From Bog-159 sp963785255 (GTDB taxonomy: Bacteria > Acidobacteriota > Terriglobia > Bryobacterales > Bryobacteraceae): 64,000 nt of DNA. Positions 59,383 to 64,000 of this stretch are shown piece after piece. Under the pieces are notes generated by a model that was not told the origin of the DNA, did no database searches, and saw only the letters and a list, made by a program, of their open reading frames with translations. Location of the stretch: the NCBI GenBank assembly GCA_963785255.1, contig CAWAUR010000012.1, positions 124,001-188,000 on the forward strand, in the 5' to 3' direction. Position 1 is the first letter of the stretch, and each line of letters opens with the position of its first letter. The position numbers and the translations under genes are program-made.

Positions 59383-60671
59383 ACCTGTCCGGTTTAATTT
59401 TCCTGGGCGGGGATAAAGGGTCATTTTTCAGTCCGTTACAGTGCTACGTGCCGAAAACGATTTGAACTGTGATCCCCTATAGTGGGGTGTGAATCAAGGC
59501 CGAATGGTTTTCTCGCAACTGATGGACTTCGTTCCCCACGACGAATTTCAAGCCTGTGTTGCACGGCATAAAGCAAGCCGGCATTTGCGCCGTTTCTCCT
59601 GCTGGGACCAGTGGCTGTGCATGGCATTCGCGCAACTGACGCATCGGGAAAGCTTGCGGGATTTGGAATCGTGCCTGCGGGCGGTCTCCGATAAGCTTTA
59701 TCATTTGGGAATTCGTGGGGAGGTTTCGCGTTCCACGCTGGCAGATGCCAATGAACGGCGGGACTGGCGTGTCTATGCCGATCTGGCGCAAGTGCTCATC
59801 GCGATCGCGCGCCCGCTGTATGCGGGTGATCCGTTCGGCGTCGAGCTCGACAACACGGTCTATGCGCTGGACTCGACCACCATAGATGTCTGTCTCTCTT
59901 TGTGTCCCTGGGCCCCCTTCGAACGTTCCCGCGGCGCGGTCAAGATGCATACCTTGCTGGACCTGCGCGGCAGCATTCCCACGGTTATCGATATTACCCA
60001 CGGCCGTTCCCACGACGTGTTGATGCTGGACCGGATGGCTTTCGAGCCTGGGGCTTTCTATGTAATGGACCGAGGATATCTGAGTTTCGGACCTCTGTTT
60101 CGCATTCATCAAACGGGGGCATTCTTCGTCACCCGCGCGCTGACCACCACGAAGATGGGACGTCAATATTCACGACCCGTGTCGCGGGCCACTGGTCTCC
60201 GCTCGGATCAAACCGTGTTGCTGACTGGCGTGAAAACTCGGGACAAGTATGCGGTCGCGCTCCGTCGTGTGTCGTATTGCGACCTGCCCAGCGGCAAGCG
60301 ATTCGTCTTTCTGAGCAATAATTTTCTGCTGCCTGCCCTCACCATCGCCCAGTTGTATCAGAGTCGGTGGGCTATCGAGGTGTTCTTCAAATGGATCAAG
60401 CAACACCTCCGGATCCAGAGCTTTTTGGGCAATTCTGAAAATGCCGTCAAGACGCAGATCTGGATCGCGGTGAGCGTCTACCTACTGGTGGCCATCGCTA
60501 GGAAGACGCTGGGCATTGAGGTGAGTCTCTACACTTTTTTGCAGGTTGTAGGACTCACCGCCTTCGAAAAACTGCCTATTTTACAGGTGTTTGAGACACC
60601 TAACTCGCGGCCGGAGCTACCGACCGACCCTAACCAATTGAATCTATTCAACTTTTAACCGGACACATGTG
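59383..60671 (+). mobile_element. IS4-family insertion sequence
   Basis: A 1289-bp element with TGTCCGGTT near both ends in inverted orientation (59387-59395, and AACCGGACA at 60658-60666). Immediately outside is the 12-bp direct repeat GGTCTGCCCCAC (59371-59382 and 60672-60683), the size expected for an IS4-type target duplication. It carries one intact transposase gene and no passenger. The exact inner border could differ by a few bases because the outer 3-6 bases of the two ends do not match perfectly. Confidence 0.8.
59489..60658 (+). CDS. IS4-family transposase
   Basis: 389 residues from GTG 59489, or 384 from ATG 59504. The DDE core shows first Asp in YALDSTTIDVC, second Asp in FYVMDRGYLSF, and the IS4 signature Y-x2-R-x3-E-x6-K in YQSRWAIEVFFKWIKQHLRI. 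The N-terminal domain (FSCWDQWLCMAFAQLTHRES; LRDLESCL) matches DUF4372, common in this subgroup. Frame complete, so the element may still be active. Confidence 0.94.
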   Translation: MNQGRMVFSQLMDFVPHDEFQACVARHKASRHLRRFSCWDQWLCMAFAQLTHRESLRDLESCLRAVSDKLYHLGIRGEVSRSTLADANERRDWRVYADLAQVLIAIARPLYAGDPFGVELDNTVYALDSTTIDVCLSLCPWAPFERSRGAVKMHTLLDLRGSIPTVIDITHGRSHDVLMLDRMAFEPGAFYVMDRGYLSFGPLFRIHQTGAFFVTRALTTTKMGRQYSRPVSRATGLRSDQTVLLTGVKTRDKYAVALRRVSYCDLPSGKRFVFLSNNFLLPALTIAQLYQSRWAIEVFFKWIKQHLRIQSFLGNSENAVKTQIWIAVSVYLLVAIARKTLGIEVSLYTFLQVVGLTAFEKLPILQVFETPNSRPELPTDPNQLNLFNF

Positions 60672-60687
60672 GGTCTGCCCCACAGCA

Positions 60688-63600
60688 TCACGCCAGCGCA
60701 TTGGCGCGCGCGTGGATTTCCTGCAAGCTCCACACGCGGATAGGATCGCGCTTGCGCGCCGCCATGGCCTCCGCCGCCGCACGCGCGCCGCTCATCGTCG
60801 TGATGCAGGGTACCCGATGCATTACGGCGCTACGCCGGATAGCTTTCTCATCGAAGAACGCGGGCGCGCCTGCCGTGGTGTAGACCGCCAGTTGTATCGC
60901 GCCGGCCTTCAGTAGATCGACGGCGTTTGGCCGGCCTTCATTCACCTTGAACACGATCTTGCAGGCCAGTCCCGCCGCGCGCAATGCCGCCGCCGTACCG
61001 CGCGTTGCTACCAGCTGAAATCCTAGAGCCGCAAACTTCTGGGCCACAGCCACGGCTTCCGGTTTGTGATGCTCGTTCACGCTGATGAACACCGTGCCGC
61101 TCTCGGGCAGAGGCGTGCCCGCGCTGATCTGGGCCTTGGCGAAGGCTTCGCCGAACGAAGCGCCCACTCCCATCACTTCTCCCGTGGAGCGCATCTCCGG
61201 ACCCAAAGCCGGATCCACGCCGGGGAATTTATTGAACGGGAACACCGGCGACTTCACGAAATCCTGCGGCACCGGCAACACCCCGCGCGCATCCGTGAAA
61301 TCGGAAATCTTCTTGCCGAGCATCAGACCCACCGCGATCTTCGGCAGCGGCACACCGGTCGCCTTGCTGACGTACGGCACCGTTCGCGAAGCGCGCGGAT
61401 TCACTTCCAGCACGTACACCTTGCCGTTCTGAATAGCGTATTGCACATTCATCAGTCCGATCACGTGCAGCGCTTTCGCCAGCCGCACGGTGTAATCTTC
61501 GATGGCATCGAGCTGCTCGCGCGGAATGGATTGAGCGGGCAGCACGCAGGAGCTATCGCCCGAATGTACACCGGCCTCCTCGATATGCTCCATGATGCCC
61601 GCAATCAGCACATCCTCGCCATCCGACAGCGCGTCCACATCCACTTCCATGGTGTCTTCGAGGAAACGGTCGATCAGCACCGGCCGGTCCTGCGAGAACG
61701 CGACGGCTTCGCGCATGTAGTGGCGCACGGTATCTTCGTCGTAGGCGATCACCATGGCGCGCCCGCCCAGCACATAGCTGGGCCGCACCAGCACCGGATA
61801 TCCGATGCGGCGCGCGATGGCGCAGGCCTCTTCCTCGCTGGTGGCCGAACCGTTCTCGGGCGCGGGAATGCCGAGATCTTCGAGCAGCTTGCCGAACAAC
61901 TTGCGATCCTCCGCCAGATCGATATTTTCGGGATCGGTGCCGATGATGGGCACGCCTTGGCGCTTCAGCGGCAACGCCAGTGTGAGCGGAGTCTGCCCGC
62001 CGAACTGCACGATCACGCCATCGGGCCGCTCGGTATCGAAGATATTGAGCACGTGCTCCAGCGTCAAGGGTTCGAAATACAGGCGATCGCTGGTGTCGTA
62101 ATCCGTAGAGACAGTCTCCGGATTGCAGTTCACCATGATGGATTCGTAACCAAGTTCCTGCAAAGCGAACGAAGCGTGGCAGCAGCAATAATCGAACTCG
62201 ATACCCTGGCCGATGCGGTTCGGACCGCTGCCCAGGATCATCACTTTCTTGCGATCGGAAGGATCGGCTTCGCACGAGCTTTCGTAGCTCGAATACAGGT
62301 ACGGTGTGAAGCTTTCGAATTCCGCCGCGCAGGTATCCACGCGATTAAATACCGCGCGCACGCCCAATGATTTGCGCTTCTCGCGCACCGCGAGTTCCGC
62401 TACGCCCCAGGTCTTGGCGAGTTGTGCGTCGGAGATGCCGTTGCGCTTGGCGTGCCGCAGTGTGTCACCGGAAACCGCATCCAATGTCTCGCGCTGTAAG
62501 TCGTGTTGCAACTTAGTCACATCTTCTAACTGGCGCAGAAACCACGGATCGATGGCGGTCATCTCGTGGATCTCTTCCGTGGAGTAGCCGTTCTCCAAAG
62601 CGAAGCGAAGGTAGCTCAGACGTTCGGGCGTGGGCGTAATCAGCTTCTGCGGAATCAGGGCCGGGTCGAGTTTCTCTGAGCCGAACGCCTTACCGGTTTC
62701 GAGACTGCGCAGCCCTTTCCACATGGCTTGTTTGAATGTACGGCCGATGGCCATCACCTCGCCGACGGATTTCATTTGCGTGCCGAGCGTAGGGTCTGCG
62801 CCGGGAAATTTTTCGAACTGCCACTTGGGAATCTTCACCACCACGTAATCGATGGTCGGTTCGAAGCAGGCGGGCGTCTTGCGGGTGATGTCGTTGCGGA
62901 TCTCATCCAGGCGATAGCCCACGGCCAACTTGGCGGCAATCTTGGCGATGGGGAATCCGGTGGCTTTGGAAGCCAGCGCCGAGCTACGCGAAACGCGCGG
63001 ATTCATCTCGATGATGACCATGCGGCCGGTCTTGGGATCGATGGCGAACTGCACGTTCGATCCGCCGGTGTCCACGCCGATCTCGCGCAGGCAGCGGATG
63101 GCGCCATCGCGCATCATCTGGTATTCGCGGTCAGTGAGGGTCTGGGCAGGCGCCACGGTGATGGAATCGCCGGTATGCACGCCCATGGGATCGAAGTTTT
63201 CGATGGAGCAGACGATGATGACGTTGTCTGCCAGATCGCGCATCACCTCCAGCTCGAATTCCTTCCAGCCCAGCACGCTCTCTTCGATGAGCACCTCGTG
63301 CACGGGCGACAGCGCCAGTCCGCGCTCGATGATTTCGGCGAGATCTTCGCGATTGTAAGCGATGCCGCCGCCGGTGCCGCCTAACGTAAAACTCGGCCGC
63401 AGAATGCACGGATAGCCGATACGCTCGGCGAAGGCCAGAGCTTCCGCTTCGGTTTTCACGAGCTTCGAGAGCGGCGTCTCCAGCCCAATCTTGCGCATGG
63501 CGTCTTTGAACAGCAGGCGGTCTTCAGCTTTTTTGATGGCGTCGATTTTGGCGCCAATCAGTTCCACGCCGTAATGATCCAGCACGCCCGCTTCAGCCAG

Positions 63601-63903
63601 TTCCATGGAGAGATTCAGACCGGTCTGTCCGCCGACTGTAGATAGCAGCGCGTCGGGCCGTTCCTTGCGGATTATCTCTTCGACATACGGCCGCGTGAGT
63701 GGCTCGACGTAAGTGCGATCCGCCAGATCGGGATCGGTCATGATGGTGGCGGGATTGGAATTCACCAGCACCACTTCGTAACCGTCGGCGCGCAACGCCT
63801 TGGCGGCCTGCGTGCCGGAATAGTCGAATTCGCAGGCTTGGCCAATGACGATGGGGCCGGAGCCCACGATCAGGATGCGGTGAAGGTCGTTACGGCGCGG
63901 CAT
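60688..63903 (-). CDS. carB: Carbamoyl-phosphate synthase large subunit
   Basis: CarB makes carbamoyl phosphate from bicarbonate, ammonia and 2 ATP for pyrimidine and arginine synthesis. 1071 residues from ATG 63903. Two tandem ATP-grasp halves are visible: ILIVGSGPIVIGQACEFDYS / RPSFTLGGTGGGIAYN, and VMILGSGPNRIGQGIEFDYC / RPSYVLGGRAMVIAYDED. The C-terminal allosteric domain carries GFQLVATRGTAAALRAAG. The start is three bases after the carA stop, so the two are one operon. Its 3' end lies 4 bp from the IS4 target duplication. Confidence 0.97.
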   Translation of the reverse strand: MPRRNDLHRILIVGSGPIVIGQACEFDYSGTQAAKALRADGYEVVLVNSNPATIMTDPDLADRTYVEPLTRPYVEEIIRKERPDALLSTVGGQTGLNLSMELAEAGVLDHYGVELIGAKIDAIKKAEDRLLFKDAMRKIGLETPLSKLVKTEAEALAFAERIGYPCILRPSFTLGGTGGGIAYNREDLAEIIERGLALSPVHEVLIEESVLGWKEFELEVMRDLADNVIIVCSIENFDPMGVHTGDSITVAPAQTLTDREYQMMRDGAIRCLREIGVDTGGSNVQFAIDPKTGRMVIIEMNPRVSRSSALASKATGFPIAKIAAKLAVGYRLDEIRNDITRKTPACFEPTIDYVVVKIPKWQFEKFPGADPTLGTQMKSVGEVMAIGRTFKQAMWKGLRSLETGKAFGSEKLDPALIPQKLITPTPERLSYLRFALENGYSTEEIHEMTAIDPWFLRQLEDVTKLQHDLQRETLDAVSGDTLRHAKRNGISDAQLAKTWGVAELAVREKRKSLGVRAVFNRVDTCAAEFESFTPYLYSSYESSCEADPSDRKKVMILGSGPNRIGQGIEFDYCCCHASFALQELGYESIMVNCNPETVSTDYDTSDRLYFEPLTLEHVLNIFDTERPDGVIVQFGGQTPLTLALPLKRQGVPIIGTDPENIDLAEDRKLFGKLLEDLGIPAPENGSATSEEEACAIARRIGYPVLVRPSYVLGGRAMVIAYDEDTVRHYMREAVAFSQDRPVLIDRFLEDTMEVDVDALSDGEDVLIAGIMEHIEEAGVHSGDSSCVLPAQSIPREQLDAIEDYTVRLAKALHVIGLMNVQYAIQNGKVYVLEVNPRASRTVPYVSKATGVPLPKIAVGLMLGKKISDFTDARGVLPVPQDFVKSPVFPFNKFPGVDPALGPEMRSTGEVMGVGASFGEAFAKAQISAGTPLPESGTVFISVNEHHKPEAVAVAQKFAALGFQLVATRGTAAALRAAGLACKIVFKVNEGRPNAVDLLKAGAIQLAVYTTAGAPAFFDEKAIRRSAVMHRVPCITTMSGARAAAEAMAARKRDPIRVWSLQEIHARANALA

Positions 63904-63906
63904 CGG

Positions 63907-64000
63907 TTAGCGCTCACCCGCCATCAGCTTGACGAAATCGTCGAATAAGTAGTGCGAATCGTGTGGTCCCGGCGCGGCCTCCGGGTGATACTGCACGCAG
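63907..64000 (-). CDS. carA: Carbamoyl-phosphate synthase small subunit, C-terminal end
   Basis: The last 30 codons read VQYHPEAAPGPHDSHYLFDD then FVKLMAGER and stop TAA at 63907-63909. The HPE of the glutamine amidotransferase catalytic triad is included. The rest of the gene lies beyond the window. It precedes carB by three bases. Confidence 0.93.
   Translation of the reverse strand, partial: CVQYHPEAAPGPHDSHYLFDDFVKLMAGER

Noticed and set aside
61066..62370. 434-residue plus-strand frame within carB
   Set aside because: Shadow of carB; composition is typical of high-GC antisense frames.
1..64000. tRNA and rRNA genes
   Set aside because: No cloverleaf with a TTC-rich T arm or rRNA-like segment was noticed by eye in the intergenic regions; this is a negative by inspection only.

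Overview
The window looks like chromosome from a high-GC Acidobacteriota of the Solibacter/Bryobacter type. The clues are a decayed gene ending in the Solibacteres-type TIGR03437 C-terminal domain, two BlaI/M56-peptidase pairs, a Tes-like radical SAM enzyme, an R-x-N-R-x-N-A-x-K-S-T-G-P-R-T family protein, and several families of short palindromic intergenic repeats. I see no tRNA, rRNA or CRISPR array. Housekeeping markers include dprA-topA (11.5-15.2 kb), a cheY-cheB-cheR-cheX chemotaxis module (32.6-35.4 kb), tsaB (45.4-46.1 kb), hemH (48.1-49.1 kb) and carB with the tail of carA (60.7-64.0 kb).

Layout. 0-3.5 kb: a 3'-truncated Tes-like radical SAM gene (minus strand) and a membrane-anchored PGRP-type amidase. 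3.5-11.2 kb: an accessory zone with broken small genes, an intact IS21-family element (istA, istB and a DUF4288 passenger), a serine-recombinase scrap, a tyrosine-recombinase scrap and small unknown genes. 11.2-15.2 kb: dprA and topA. 15.5-19.6 kb: hicB with a dead hicA, an orphan antitoxin, a penicillin-acylase-family gene followed by a broken esterase-like gene, and the TIGR03437 remnant.

19.6-32.5 kb holds the most unusual block: ten minus-strand genes plus one divergent plus-strand gene. They encode a Ser/Thr kinase, a tiny membrane protein, two paralogous membrane-anchored J-domain-like zinc-finger proteins, a TPR/membrane protein, two paralogous secreted proteins, a GrpE-like protein, a divergent 829-residue Hsp70 and a TPR/membrane/OmpA-like protein. 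Divergent from them is an SH3-like protein sharing its membrane module with the tiny protein. I propose this as an undescribed envelope-linked Hsp70 signalling or assembly system.

35.4-60.7 kb mixes metabolic and envelope genes (a VOC protein, a Spy-like periplasmic protein, a GT39-type glycosyltransferase, an alpha/beta-hydrolase, beta-barrel proteins, a Nudix hydrolase, a glycoside-hydrolase-like protein, an OYE-family oxidoreductase, MFS and TPR proteins) with decayed modules: an ISL3 transposase, a nucleotidyltransferase, vapBC and an outer-membrane-protein tail. Each of the two BlaI genes has a promoter overlapped by an inverted repeat with the same ACGAAG/CTTCGT core. Their M56 partners carry unusual C-terminal fusions, one TonB-C plus coiled coil plus POTRA-like, the other GWxTD. 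An IS4-family element with a 12-bp direct repeat at its ends sits just beside carB.
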